In this document: positions 18,802-27,298 of the stretch, piece by piece
How the letters are laid out: every line of letters begins with the position of its first letter
Position numbering within the stretch: the stretch's first letter is position 1
DNA from: Streptomyces marokkonensis
GTDB lineage: Bacteria > Actinomycetota > Actinomycetes > Streptomycetales > Streptomycetaceae
NCBI RefSeq assembly: GCF_008312835.1
Contig: NZ_VSKS01000017.1
Coordinates: 62,001 to 126,000, forward strand
Length of the DNA stretch: 64,000 nucleotides
Direction of reading: 5' to 3'
Position numbers and translations under genes: made by a program
The notes under the pieces: model-generated
Database searches by the model: none
Seen by the model: the letters and a program-made list of their open reading frames with translations, nothing else
Told to the model about the DNA's origin: nothing

Positions 18802-19803
18802 ATGCGCTCGACCGTGTGTTATCACGCCGTCGACTCGCACACCGAGGGGATGCCCACACGCGTGATCACGGGAGGTGTGGGCGTCCTTCCCGGTGCCACG
18901 ATGTTCGAGAGACGGCAGCGGTTCGTCGCGGAACGCGACCACCTGCGCACCCTGCTCATGTGTGAGCCGCGCGGGCACGCGTCGATGTCGGGGGCCATCC
19001 TGCAGCCTTCGACCCGGCCGGACGCCGACTACGGCGTGCTCTTCATCGAAGTCTCCGGCTGCCTGCCGATGTGCGGGCACGGGACCATCGGCGTCGCGAC
19101 GGTCCTCGTCGAGACGGGCATGGTCGAGGTGGCCGAGCCGGAGACCCTGGTGCGGCTCGACACACCGGCGGGACTGGTCACGGCGCGGGTGCGAGTGCGC
19201 GACGGCCACGCCGAATCGGTGACCCTCGAGAATGTCGCATCGTACTGCCACGCCCTCGACCAGGTCGTCGACGTGCCGGGATATGGAGCGGTGCGTTACG
19301 ACATAGCCTACGGCGGCAACTTCTACGCCTTTGTCCGGACCGAGGATCTCGGCATTCCCTTCGACCGGGCGCAGAAAGAACGGCTGCTCGACGCCGGGCT
19401 GGCCGTCATGGAAGCGATCAACGAGCAGAACCCGGTGTCCCACCCGGAGAACCCAGAGATCAACGTGTGTCATCACGTCTATCTCGAGGCTCCCGGATCG
19501 ACCGCGGAGCACTCCCGGCACGCCATGGCGATCCACCCGGGTTGGTTCGACAGGTCGCCCTGCGGCACGGGCACCAGTGCCCGCATGGCACAGCTGCACG
19601 CCCGTGGCCAGTTGCCGGTCGGCCAGGACTTCGTCAACGAGTCGTTCATCGGCTCCCGGTTCGTCGGGCGGGTGCTGGCGGAGACTGTGGTCGGAGGCCT
19701 GCCAGCCGTCCTGCCGTCCGTCACCGGCCGCGCCTGGATCACCGGCACCGCGCAGTACCTGCTCGATCCATCCGATCCCTACCCGGCCGGCTTCACCCTC
19801 TAG
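18802..19803 (+). CDS. 4-hydroxyproline 2-epimerase (proline racemase family)
   Basis: The 333-residue enzyme has both catalytic cysteines of the racemase/epimerase branch, in LPMCGHGTIG and SPCGTGTSA. It would invert trans-4-hydroxy-L-proline to cis-4-hydroxy-D-proline, feeding the dehydrogenase encoded upstream. The start is 2 nt after the deaminase stop. Unusually, the TAG stop lies inside the left terminal inverted repeat of the adjacent IS remnant, so the last residues or the stop were fixed by that insertion; the protein ends close to the normal family length. Confidence 0.88.
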   Translation: MRSTVCYHAVDSHTEGMPTRVITGGVGVLPGATMFERRQRFVAERDHLRTLLMCEPRGHASMSGAILQPSTRPDADYGVLFIEVSGCLPMCGHGTIGVATVLVETGMVEVAEPETLVRLDTPAGLVTARVRVRDGHAESVTLENVASYCHALDQVVDVPGYGAVRYDIAYGGNFYAFVRTEDLGIPFDRAQKERLLDAGLAVMEAINEQNPVSHPENPEINVCHHVYLEAPGSTAEHSRHAMAIHPGWFDRSPCGTGTSARMAQLHARGQLPVGQDFVNESFIGSRFVGRVLAETVVGGLPAVLPSVTGRAWITGTAQYLLDPSDPYPAGFTL

Positions 19804-20388
19804 ATGATCTGTTCCAAGGGGTCGGTGATCGTAGGACGGGCTGTCCGGTGGCCTCGTGGTGCCGGATCGCGGCGGTCAGCGCGAGGATGGGCTGCATGAC
19901 TCGGGCCATGACCCCTCCGGGTGTGCCCCTCGGTGCCGTTCGAGGTCAAGCTGTCCCTTGAAGGTCTCGTTGATCGAAGCGCTGACCTGCCGCAGCGGCT
20001 TGAACAGGGCTGCACCAGGCCGTTCCCATTAGTAGTTCTCGTGGCCGATGCAAGTCTGTCGGGGGGCGCCTCTCGCAGAAGCTCGCAATCGGCTCCCAGG
20101 AGGTCAAGGAGGGTCTCGCGTTCGTCGGCCCTGGCCCCGGTCTGGGCGAAGGCGATGGGCAGGCCCTGAAGTGTGCAGACCATGTGCAGGCGCAAGCCCT
20201 CAGAAGACCGAGGTGGGCGGCCAGGATCCGATTGCCGCTTCGCATCAGACCGGCGGGCGCCACGGCGCCAGCTCGCTGCCACATCGACCACCGGGGCTGG
20301 CAGCCCGCCGCCTGACCGTCTCGCGGTGGCTCTGGCCGCCACCCACCCCGCAACCTCCGCAGGCATCCCTAGGGAATTGATCATCTAG
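19800..20388 (-). mobile_element. Deleted IS982-like insertion sequence
   Basis: The ends CTAGATGATCTGTTCC (19800-19815) and CTAGATGATCAATTCC (reverse complement of 20373-20388) match at 14 of 16 positions. Between them the minus strand encodes pieces of an IS982-type transposase in changing frames: GLRLHMVCTLQGLPIAFA, ADERETLLDLLGAD, then KPLRQVSASINETFKGQL and HHEATGQPV. At 589 bp it is about half the usual length and has frameshifts, so it is immobile. No clear target duplication flanks it. Confidence 0.75.
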
Positions 20389-20736
20389 TGGCCGGCCCCA
20401 CCGCGCCGTGACGACGTCGTGATCGACACTCCCTTGTGTCACTGCGAGGGCCCTCGCCAACGGCTCCTGCCCAGGACGTGGTGTTCGCGAACCGCGTCCA
20501 TGCCCGCTGGACGGAACGCATCGCCGGTGAGACGCGACATAGATCTACTCACCTCGGGCACAACTGTCCCGTGCCAATCACACCGTGGCCATGCTCCGTG
20601 CGAGCGGCGAAGGCTGAGCTGTCTCCTGAACGCGCGTGCACGCGCGGGGGACACTGATTTTTCATGAGCTCCCGTGCGTTCACCTGCCCGATTAGGAGCG
20701 CACCCGCGGGAAGCCTGGGGGCGGGCGACCTGAGGA
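20389..20736. other. Intergenic region, no gene recognised
   Basis: This region lies between the IS remnant and the end of the GntR gene. Frames are open but show no known motif; it may hold further eroded mobile DNA. Confidence 0.4.
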
Positions 20737-21453
20737 TCAACGGGCGCCCAGTGTCCGCTTGGAGACGTTGCGTTCTGCGGCCTCCTCCTGTTTCCGTGCT
20801 GCCCACAAGGTCCGAACGTGGGCAAGATGATGGCGCATATGTTCCTCGGCTGCTGCGGCGTCCCCGGACAGCATGAGGTCGAGCAATGCAGTGTGCTCCT
20901 GTGCGGAGGCAACCAGCGCCCCGGCTTCCGCGAGCTCCGTCAGACCGTAGAGGCGGGAGCGTTTGCGCAGGTCGGCCACAGTCTCGACGAGGCGCGAGTT
21001 GCCTGCCAGGGCGAGTAGATCGAGATGGAAGCGGCGGTCCGATTCCAGGTAGCCGATGAGGTCGCCGGCACGTGCGGCGGCCACGATCTCATCGGCCACG
21101 GGACGTAGGGCCTCCAACTGTTCCCGTGAGGCTGACAGCGTGACCCGGCCGACGGTCGGGATCTCGATGAGGGAGCGAATCTCCGTGAACTCGTCCAGGT
21201 CGCGCTCGGACAGTTCGGTGACGCGGAACCCTTTGTTGCGTACGGCCTCAACCAGGCCTTCTCGCGCCAGGTCCAGCATGGCCTCGCGCACCGGAGTTGC
21301 GGAGACTCCGTACTCGGCAGCAAGGGTGGGGGCGGAGTAGATCACCCCGGGCTTGAGGTCGCCTGCGATGAGTGCCGCGCGGAGGGCGTTGGCCACCTGG
21401 TCACGTAGATGCTTCTGTACCGAGATGAGTGTGCGGGGCTTCAACTCGCTCAT
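20737..21453 (-). CDS. GntR-family regulator, FCD type; likely hydroxyproline regulon regulator
   Basis: The 238-residue protein has a winged helix with APTLAAEYGVSATPVREAML near residues 40-60 and an all-helical FCD ligand domain. The conserved metal/ligand-site residues appear in DRRFHLDLLALAGN, EHTALLDLM and HMRHHLAHV. FCD regulators commonly bind small carboxylic acids. The ATG follows GGAGGGATCCC; an in-frame start further upstream would overlap the promoter. A degenerate copy of the island operator covers its own -10 region, so autoregulation and control of the flanking hydroxyproline genes are likely but inferred. Confidence 0.8.
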   Translation of the reverse strand: MSELKPRTLISVQKHLRDQVANALRAALIAGDLKPGVIYSAPTLAAEYGVSATPVREAMLDLAREGLVEAVRNKGFRVTELSERDLDEFTEIRSLIEIPTVGRVTLSASREQLEALRPVADEIVAAARAGDLIGYLESDRRFHLDLLALAGNSRLVETVADLRKRSRLYGLTELAEAGALVASAQEHTALLDLMLSGDAAAAEEHMRHHLAHVRTLWAARKQEEAAERNVSKRTLGAR

Positions 21454-21482
21454 GGGATCCCTCCATGTATTTGTTACCCCAC

Positions 21483-21496
21483 TATACAATGTCACG
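21483..21496 (-). promoter_or_regulatory. Operator-like site at the gntR promoter
   Basis: TATACAATGTCACG matches TGTGCAATGTCACA at 11 of 14 positions. On the minus strand it overlaps a TATAGT hexamer about 28 nt before the GntR start codon, so binding could repress the gene. Confidence 0.5.
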
Positions 21497-21571
21497 TTGC
21501 GCTACCTCCTCGCGGCCTGCCCGGTGCCGTCGGCAAGGCCTCACCGGGCAGGCCGCCTCCTTGTGGCGGGC

Positions 21572-22990
21572 TCAGGCCGACACGGTCGGCAGAAGGGACA
21601 CCGTTCGGGTTGAGGTGTAGAAGTCCATCGTGGCGCGCTCCTTCTCCCACACTTTGCGGGGGTCTTTCTCCCGTTCGAGGGGCAGAAGGAACTCGGCGCC
21701 GGTGGTCGGCGCGTTCACCCGCACCATTGCGGTGTTCAGGCGGTCGACCGCCGAAAGCGCCTTTTCCAGATCGCTCGTATGCAGGGAAGACACCACCGCG
21801 CAGCGGCCGCTGTTCGCGGCCCGGATCGCCCCGTCGAAGTCCACCACCTTTGACAGCACCGCGACAGGGCCGGAAATCCGCCGTCGGTTCAGATCGTGAT
21901 CGTCGGGCACGTTCTCCAGCAGTACGGGATCGACGTACCAGCCCGCTACCTGCTCGCAGCGGCCCCGGGTGTCCCCCGCCAGCACGTGGGCTCCAGAAGC
22001 GAGAGCGCTGTCCCGGGCGTGGATGACACGGTCGCGAGCCGCCTTGGAAATGAGAGGGCCGCACACCGCTTCGGTCGTGTTCGGATCGCGGGCAGACAGG
22101 CTCTGGAAAGCCTGCCTCAACGCCTCGCGCAGCTTCGGCAGAACGCTGTCCACGGCGATCACCCTTTTGGTGGAGGTGCGCTTCTGGCCTGCGTGGCCGG
22201 CGATCGCAGCCGCGATGTCAGCAGCGGCGCGTGCCACGTTGGCGTCCGGTAGAACTACGGCCGCGTTGTGTCCGCTCACTTCCGTTTGTGCGGGCACACC
22301 GCGGGACGCTGCGGCACATACCACCGCGGTCCCCACTTCGGACGATCCGGTGAAGGAAACCACATCAGCCAGGCCGGCAAGAGTGGCCCCGACTTCGGGG
22401 CCTCCAGGGGCGATCTGCAGGACGTCCGGGGGGAGGACTCCCTTCAGGATCTCCACCAGGCGCAGGGCGCACGCGGTGGCCTCCGGCGCGGGTTTGACGA
22501 CCACGGTGTTGCCGGCCGCCAGGGCAGGAGCCGCGTTCCAGGACGGCGCGGCCAGCGGAAAGTGCCACGAGGTGATCAGTCCGGCGACGCCATGCGGACG
22601 ACGGCGAGTGAGCAGGAGTCCTGGTCCAGAGGTCGGCTCGTGAACGGCTCTCGGGGCGTCCTGGGGAAGCCGGGCGTAATAGCGCCAGATCGCCACCGCG
22701 CGTGTGACTTCCTCGCGGGCCTCGGTGAGCGGTTTGCCGACTTCTCGAACAAGGAGCCCAGCCAGCTCTTCGTGCGCGGCCTCCAGGGCGTCCCCTACGC
22801 GGTGAAGGGCGGCAGATCGTGCGGCTGCGCCGACGGCGAGCCATGCAGGCTGGGCACGGGCGGCCCGCTGCACGGCCCGCGTGACGGTCTCGGGGCTGCA
22901 GCCGTACAGCTCGATGAGCACGTCATTGGGGTCGGAGGGATTGTGGGAGATCACCACGCTGTCGGCCACCAGGCCGGGGAAGATGTTCAC
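21572..22990 (-). CDS. Aldehyde dehydrogenase homologue lacking the catalytic cysteine
   Basis: The 472-residue protein is a standard-length ALDH with VAGLITSWHFPLA, KPAPEATACALRL, VVSFTGSSEVG and a retained general-base Glu in TEVSGHNAAVV. At the nucleophile, where relatives read GQ(K/R)CT, it reads AGHAGQKRTSTKRVI; the codon is CGC (Arg) where TGC (Cys) is expected, a single transition. It should therefore be unable to oxidise aldehydes. It lies among hydroxyproline genes, so it is likely a decayed or repurposed paralogue of the semialdehyde dehydrogenase. The GTG start overlaps the stop of the small gene upstream and follows GGAAGG. Confidence 0.8.
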   Translation of the reverse strand: MNIFPGLVADSVVISHNPSDPNDVLIELYGCSPETVTRAVQRAARAQPAWLAVGAAARSAALHRVGDALEAAHEELAGLLVREVGKPLTEAREEVTRAVAIWRYYARLPQDAPRAVHEPTSGPGLLLTRRRPHGVAGLITSWHFPLAAPSWNAAPALAAGNTVVVKPAPEATACALRLVEILKGVLPPDVLQIAPGGPEVGATLAGLADVVSFTGSSEVGTAVVCAAASRGVPAQTEVSGHNAAVVLPDANVARAAADIAAAIAGHAGQKRTSTKRVIAVDSVLPKLREALRQAFQSLSARDPNTTEAVCGPLISKAARDRVIHARDSALASGAHVLAGDTRGRCEQVAGWYVDPVLLENVPDDHDLNRRRISGPVAVLSKVVDFDGAIRAANSGRCAVVSSLHTSDLEKALSAVDRLNTAMVRVNAPTTGAEFLLPLEREKDPRKVWEKERATMDFYTSTRTVSLLPTVSA

Positions 22991-23262
22991 AGAGAGCCTT
23001 CCGGAATGAAGTCGTGGTAGGCAGGGACCTTCTGACGAGCGTGGAGGTCGTCTGGTCGGTGCCCTGTGTTCGCGTCGCGACCGGGGTAAGGCCGTCCGCC
23101 TGAGTCGGTTCTCGCGAGAGCCCGCACGTAGGCTTTCGCTCCGCACACGCCCGGTGGGGACGAAGCCACGTCGTCAAGATCAGCGGCGTCGACACGCCTC
23201 GTAAAGGTGGCGGCATCGCCGATGGGTTTCCGGGCACGATAGTAATATGTCACATGACTCAT
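22987..23262 (-). CDS. Small hypothetical protein coupled to the ALDH homologue
   Basis: The 91-residue frame runs from an ATG at 23262 and its TGA overlaps the ALDH GTG start (GTGA), the kind of junction seen between real co-translated genes. The sequence (start MSHVTYYYRARKPIGDAATF) has no motif I recognise and no membrane segment. Its 5' end abuts an IS5-type remnant, so it may be the 3' end of a longer lost gene. A possible operator half-site (ATGTCACA) overlaps its start codon. Confidence 0.4.
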   Translation of the reverse strand: MSHVTYYYRARKPIGDAATFTRRVDAADLDDVASSPPGVCGAKAYVRALARTDSGGRPYPGRDANTGHRPDDLHARQKVPAYHDFIPEGSL

Positions 23263-23752
23263 GTCTGGGTCGGCCGGGAACGACTGCGGCAGTCGTTGTG
23301 GCCGATGGCGGGATCACCGCCAGGTGATCTACGGGATCCTGCACCTGGTGCGCCCGGCGTGCAGCGGCGAGAAGACCGTCCATGAACGCCACCGTCTGCG
23401 GTCGGCCGACGGCACGTGGGAGCGTCTGCTGCAACAGGTCAAGGCCCCTGCCGACGCCGCGGGCGAGATCCACTGGGACATCTCGGTGGACTCCACCGTC
23501 GTGCGGGCTCATCAGCACACGGCCTGTGCCCGGACCGAACCGCCGCCGGCGCCCGCGTCAGGGGGCCGGAACGGCAGAACACCAGGGCGAAACACCGTGG
23601 CAGAGCCTGCCCGCCCGGCTGGTGGAGGTGGTGCGGGATGCGAGGGCCTGGGCCGCTCGCGGGGCGGACTCACCAGCAAACTCCACACGAGCACGGACGG
23701 CTCGAAAAGTCACGCCTCCATTACGAGCAACGACAGGACTCCCATCCCGTGA
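23263..23752 (+). mobile_element. IS5-family transposase remnant
   Basis: The plus-strand frame contains WRDHRQVIYGILHLVR, then ERHRLRSADGTWERLLQQV and the DDE-region strand EIHWDISVDSTVVRAHQHTA, all standard for Streptomyces IS5-type transposases. The WRDLPERYGPWKT section between the first two blocks is deleted, and the frame shifts further on before LGRSRGGLTSKLH. The C-terminal end is missing. It separates the ALDH homologue from the transporter operon. Confidence 0.75.
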
Positions 23753-23767
23753 CATCACCCGGTAAGG

Positions 23768-23786
23768 TCTGTGCAATGTCACACAC
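23768..23786 (+). promoter_or_regulatory. Operator copy 1 upstream of the ABC transporter
   Basis: TCTGTGCAATGTCACACAC occurs here and again at 23970-23988, a 19-bp identity. The inner 14 bp are the exact reverse complement of the element at 15005-15018. A further half copy, GTGACATTG, follows at 23791-23799. Confidence 0.7.
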
Positions 23787-23969
23787 CACAGTGACATTGG
23801 GCGGGCCGAGCCGCGCGCCGGCTGCCGACTCGGCGCTGAGCCACAGATCCGGTGACGCCCTCCCAGGCGCGCGGTTCACATGCCGGTAGGCGCGCACGTC
23901 CGCAACGCGAGGTTGCGCCACCACCACGAGCCTCGACACAGCTCCCCGCCCGTACAGAACTCACGACCA

Positions 23970-23988
23970 TCTGTGCAATGTCACACAC
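23970..23988 (+). promoter_or_regulatory. Operator copy 2 upstream of the ABC transporter
   Basis: This is the second identical 19-bp copy, 202 bp from the first and 85 bp before the start codon of the binding-protein gene. Two sites about 200 bp apart could allow looping. The 320 bp from 23753 to 24073 hold no gene; they are the transporter promoter region. Confidence 0.7.
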
Positions 23989-24073
23989 TTCAGAACGTCA
24001 GGGCGCTGTCGGTGAGCACCCTCGGCCACCCGATGGCCCGCCGGTCGGCGGACCACACGAGACGGAGCAAGGT

Positions 24074-25225
24074 ATGACCATCATTCGTCGTGGAACCATG
24101 GCGGCGGCCGTCATGGCACTCGGGCTCACTCTCGCCGCGTGCGGCGGCAGTCTCACGCAGGACAGTTCCGGGAAGGACGACTCCGACACCATCAAGCTCG
24201 GCATGCTCACGCCGCTGACCGGCAGTTCGGCCGCCATCGGTCCCCACATGAAGGACGGTGCCCGGCTTGCCGTCGACGAGATCAATGCGAAGGGCGGGAT
24301 CGACGGCCGCAAGCTCTCACTCACTGTCGAGGACGAGGCGTGCGATCCGAAGACGGCCGCCGCCGGTGCGGCCAAACTCGTCAGTGCCGGTGTCAGGATC
24401 TCAGTGGGCGGCTACTGCTCCTCGGCGACTCTCCCCACACTGAGCATCTTCGAGAAAGCCCACATCCCCATGATCATCCCGGCGGCCAACTCCGCCGACC
24501 TTCTGGCGGAGCAGCGGCGGAACGTGTTCCTGATCAACGGCACGGGCATTCAGCAGGCTCAGGCCGCGGCAACGTTCATCAAAGCGGGCAGCAGCAAGGG
24601 TGTCGCCCTGATAGACGACAACACCTCGTACTCGACGGACATCACCAAGCGTACCGGCGACGAACTAGGACTCCTCGGTGTCAAGGTAGCCGACCGTCAG
24701 TCGGTCACGGCCGGTGAGTCGGACTACTCCGGCGCCGTCAACGCCGTGCTGGGCTCCAAAGCCGACTTCGTCTACTGGACCGGGTACTACCAGGAAGGCG
24801 GGCTGCTCATCAAGCAGCTCAGGGCTGCCGGCTACAAGGGCAGGATCATGGTCGCGGACGGTTCAGTGGACGGCAAACTGATCGAGATCGCGGGCAAGAG
24901 CAACGCCCAGGGCGTGTTCGCGACGATGACCCAGACGCCGCAGACCATCCCCGGTGGTGAGGCGTGGGTCGCCAAGTACAAGAAGAAGTTCGGTTCCGAA
25001 CCCGGCCCGTACTCCACTCAGGCATACGACGCGGTACGCGTCGCCGCGGAGGCGGTCAGAGCAGCCGGCTCCACCGACGGGCAGGACGTCATCGAGGCAC
25101 TGGAGCAGATCGACGGCTTCGAGATCTTCTCCGGCCCGCTGAACTTCACCATCCAGCACACGCTGAGCGTGGGCGGTTTCGACATCCTCGTCGTCAAGGA
25201 CGACGACTTCGTCCTCGAGAAGTGA
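24074..25225 (+). CDS. Periplasmic-type substrate-binding lipoprotein of a LIV-family ABC importer
   Basis: The 383-residue protein has a lipoprotein signal peptide ending in the lipobox LAACGGS, then the Peripla_BP_6 fold of branched-chain amino acid receptors: IKLGMLTPLTGSSAAIG, LAVDEINAKGGIDG and VSAGVRISVGGYCSS. It would be anchored outside the membrane and deliver a small amino acid to the permease encoded downstream. The surrounding genes suggest hydroxyproline or proline; the binding specificity itself is not readable. The ATG follows GGAGCAAGGT, and two copies of the island operator precede the gene. Confidence 0.85.
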   Translation: MTIIRRGTMAAAVMALGLTLAACGGSLTQDSSGKDDSDTIKLGMLTPLTGSSAAIGPHMKDGARLAVDEINAKGGIDGRKLSLTVEDEACDPKTAAAGAAKLVSAGVRISVGGYCSSATLPTLSIFEKAHIPMIIPAANSADLLAEQRRNVFLINGTGIQQAQAAATFIKAGSSKGVALIDDNTSYSTDITKRTGDELGLLGVKVADRQSVTAGESDYSGAVNAVLGSKADFVYWTGYYQEGGLLIKQLRAAGYKGRIMVADGSVDGKLIEIAGKSNAQGVFATMTQTPQTIPGGEAWVAKYKKKFGSEPGPYSTQAYDAVRVAAEAVRAAGSTDGQDVIEALEQIDGFEIFSGPLNFTIQHTLSVGGFDILVVKDDDFVLEK

Positions 25226-25307
25226 CACCGGCCGGGCCCGGGCGGCCGGCCCACGCAGGCCGGCCCTCCGTGCGTCACTGCTTCCCCTCACGCAACGGGA
25301 ACTACCC

Positions 25308-26204
25308 ATGAACCACTTGCAACTCGTGCTAAGCGGCCTGTTCGTCGGCTCGTTCTACGCCCTGGTCGCACTCGGCTACTCGATGGTCTACGGCATCATC
25401 AAACTGCTCAACTTCGCCCACGGCGATCTCTACATGCTCGGGGCCTTCGCCGGTTTCACCGTGCTCAGCGTCGGTGCCGGTGCACTCGGCGGCGGGTTCA
25501 TCGCGCTCATCTTCATCATGATCGTCGCGATGATCGCGACCGGTGGCTTCGGAATGCTACTGGAGCGGGTGGCATACCGCCCGTTGCGCAGCGCACCCCG
25601 GCTGTCCGTCCTCATCACCGCTGTCGGAGCGAGCTTCGCGCTCGAGTACGGCATCGCAGTCGCCTTCGGCCCGACCCCAGAGGTGTACCCGATCGGCGTT
25701 CAGGACGGCACGCTGCATATCGCCAACGCACAGATCACCTACGCTCAGCTGGCGATGATGGCGATCGCGGTCGTGCTCATGGTGGCCCTCGACACCATCG
25801 TCCGCAAGACTCGATCGGGCCGGGCGATGCGGGCCATCTCCCAGGACCCGAAAGCGTGCCTGCTCATGGGAGTCAACGTCGACCGGGTCATCTCGCGGAC
25901 GTTCTTCATCGGGTCCGCCCTGGCCGGTGCGGCAGGTGTCATGGCCGGCGCGTACTACGGGAAGATCGACTTCCTGATGGGCTTCATCATCGGGCTGAAG
26001 GCGTTCACCGCGGCAGTCATAGGCGGCATCGGCAACCTGCGCGGAGCCGTTCTCGGCGCGATCGTACTCGGTCTGCTGGAGTCCTTCGGGGGTGCCTACC
26101 TCGGCAGCGAGTGGCGCGACGTCTTCGCGTTCGGCTTCCTCATCCTCTTCCTGACCGTGCGGCCCACCGGACTGCTCGGCGAGCGAGTCACGGAGCGTGT
26201 GTGA
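25308..26204 (+). CDS. LIV-type ABC transporter permease (LivH-like)
   Basis: The 298-residue membrane protein has about eight hydrophobic segments. It begins with LSGLFVGSFYALVALGYSM and YGIIKLLNFAHGDLYMLGA, hallmark sequences of LivH. A cytoplasmic coupling region reads SGRAMRAISQDPKACLLMGV, and GLKAFTAAVIGGIGNLRGAV is also typical. Its stop overlaps the start of the next permease by one base. Confidence 0.9.
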   Translation: MNHLQLVLSGLFVGSFYALVALGYSMVYGIIKLLNFAHGDLYMLGAFAGFTVLSVGAGALGGGFIALIFIMIVAMIATGGFGMLLERVAYRPLRSAPRLSVLITAVGASFALEYGIAVAFGPTPEVYPIGVQDGTLHIANAQITYAQLAMMAIAVVLMVALDTIVRKTRSGRAMRAISQDPKACLLMGVNVDRVISRTFFIGSALAGAAGVMAGAYYGKIDFLMGFIIGLKAFTAAVIGGIGNLRGAVLGAIVLGLLESFGGAYLGSEWRDVFAFGFLILFLTVRPTGLLGERVTERV

Positions 26205-27298
26205 TGAACGACGAACCCACTCTGCGCGCCGGCGAGAAGCCCTCCGCCTACGTGAGCGCCGTGGAGGAACACACCCGCATGGCGCCCGCAGTCAAGGAGG
26301 CTGGCACCTCCGCGTCGAGCCGCACAGCTGTAGCGGAGTTGGTGTCGAAGGGCCTGGCCAGCAGATGGCTCGGCACCGGCGCGGCGGTTGCCGCGCTGGC
26401 ACTGCCTCTGGTCAGTTCCAGCACCTACGTCATCCAGATCGCCGTGGACGCGCTCATCTTCGTGATGCTCGCGGTCGGACTGAACATCGTGGTCGGTTAC
26501 TGCGGTCTGCTCGACCTCGGGTACGCCGCGTTCTTCGCGATCGGGGCGTACACCTCGGGACTGCTGTCGACCAGGTTCGAGTGGCCATTGATCGCGACCC
26601 TCCCCGTGGTGGTGATCGCCGCGATCGTCGGTGGACTCCTCATCGGCGGACCGACTCTGCGACTGCGCAGCGACTACCTGGCCATCGTCACTCTCGGCTT
26701 CGGTGAAATCATCCGCATCACGGCGAACAACCTCGACTTCACCGGCGGGCCGAACGGCCTGTACGGCATCCCCGACTTCGGTGACTTCGGGCTGCGCGCC
26801 GACATCGCGCTGTACTGGATCACTGCGGTCGTCGTCATCGCCGCCGTGCTGTTCTCAAGCCGGCTCGGGCGCGGCCGGATCGGCCGTGCGTGGCGGTTCG
26901 TACGTGAGGACGAGGACGCCGCCGAGGCGATGGGTATCCACACATACAGAGTCAAGTTCGCGGCCTACATCGCCGGAGCGGTCTTCGGCGGCATTGCGGG
27001 CGTGCTGTTCGCCGCACATCAGACGGCGATCTCCCCGCCGAGCTTCAACTTCCTGTGGTCCGCGCTCATTTTGATGGCCGTCGTCCTCGGCGGCATGGCG
27101 TCGACACCGGGTGTCGTCGTGGGAGCTCTGGTGATCTCTCTGTTGCCCGAGTTGCTACGCGGCGCGGAGAACTGGCGGTATCTGATCTTCGGTCTGCTGC
27201 TGATTGTCGTCATGGTCTTCCGTCCGCAGGGATTGCTGCCGGCCCGTACGGGCGAACCAGGGCGGCGCGGGCACCGAGCACAGGAGGGTGCGTCGTGA
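26204..27298 (+). CDS. LIV-type ABC transporter permease (LivM-like)
   Basis: The 364-residue protein has a hydrophilic N-terminal extension of about 60 residues and then the LivM core with NIVVGYCGLLDLGYAAFFAI, YLAIVTLGFGEIIR and the coupling segment VREDEDAAEAMGIH. It pairs with the LivH-like subunit to form the membrane channel. The stop overlaps the next start as GTGA. Confidence 0.9.
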   Translation: MNDEPTLRAGEKPSAYVSAVEEHTRMAPAVKEAGTSASSRTAVAELVSKGLASRWLGTGAAVAALALPLVSSSTYVIQIAVDALIFVMLAVGLNIVVGYCGLLDLGYAAFFAIGAYTSGLLSTRFEWPLIATLPVVVIAAIVGGLLIGGPTLRLRSDYLAIVTLGFGEIIRITANNLDFTGGPNGLYGIPDFGDFGLRADIALYWITAVVVIAAVLFSSRLGRGRIGRAWRFVREDEDAAEAMGIHTYRVKFAAYIAGAVFGGIAGVLFAAHQTAISPPSFNFLWSALILMAVVLGGMASTPGVVVGALVISLLPELLRGAENWRYLIFGLLLIVVMVFRPQGLLPARTGEPGRRGHRAQEGAS

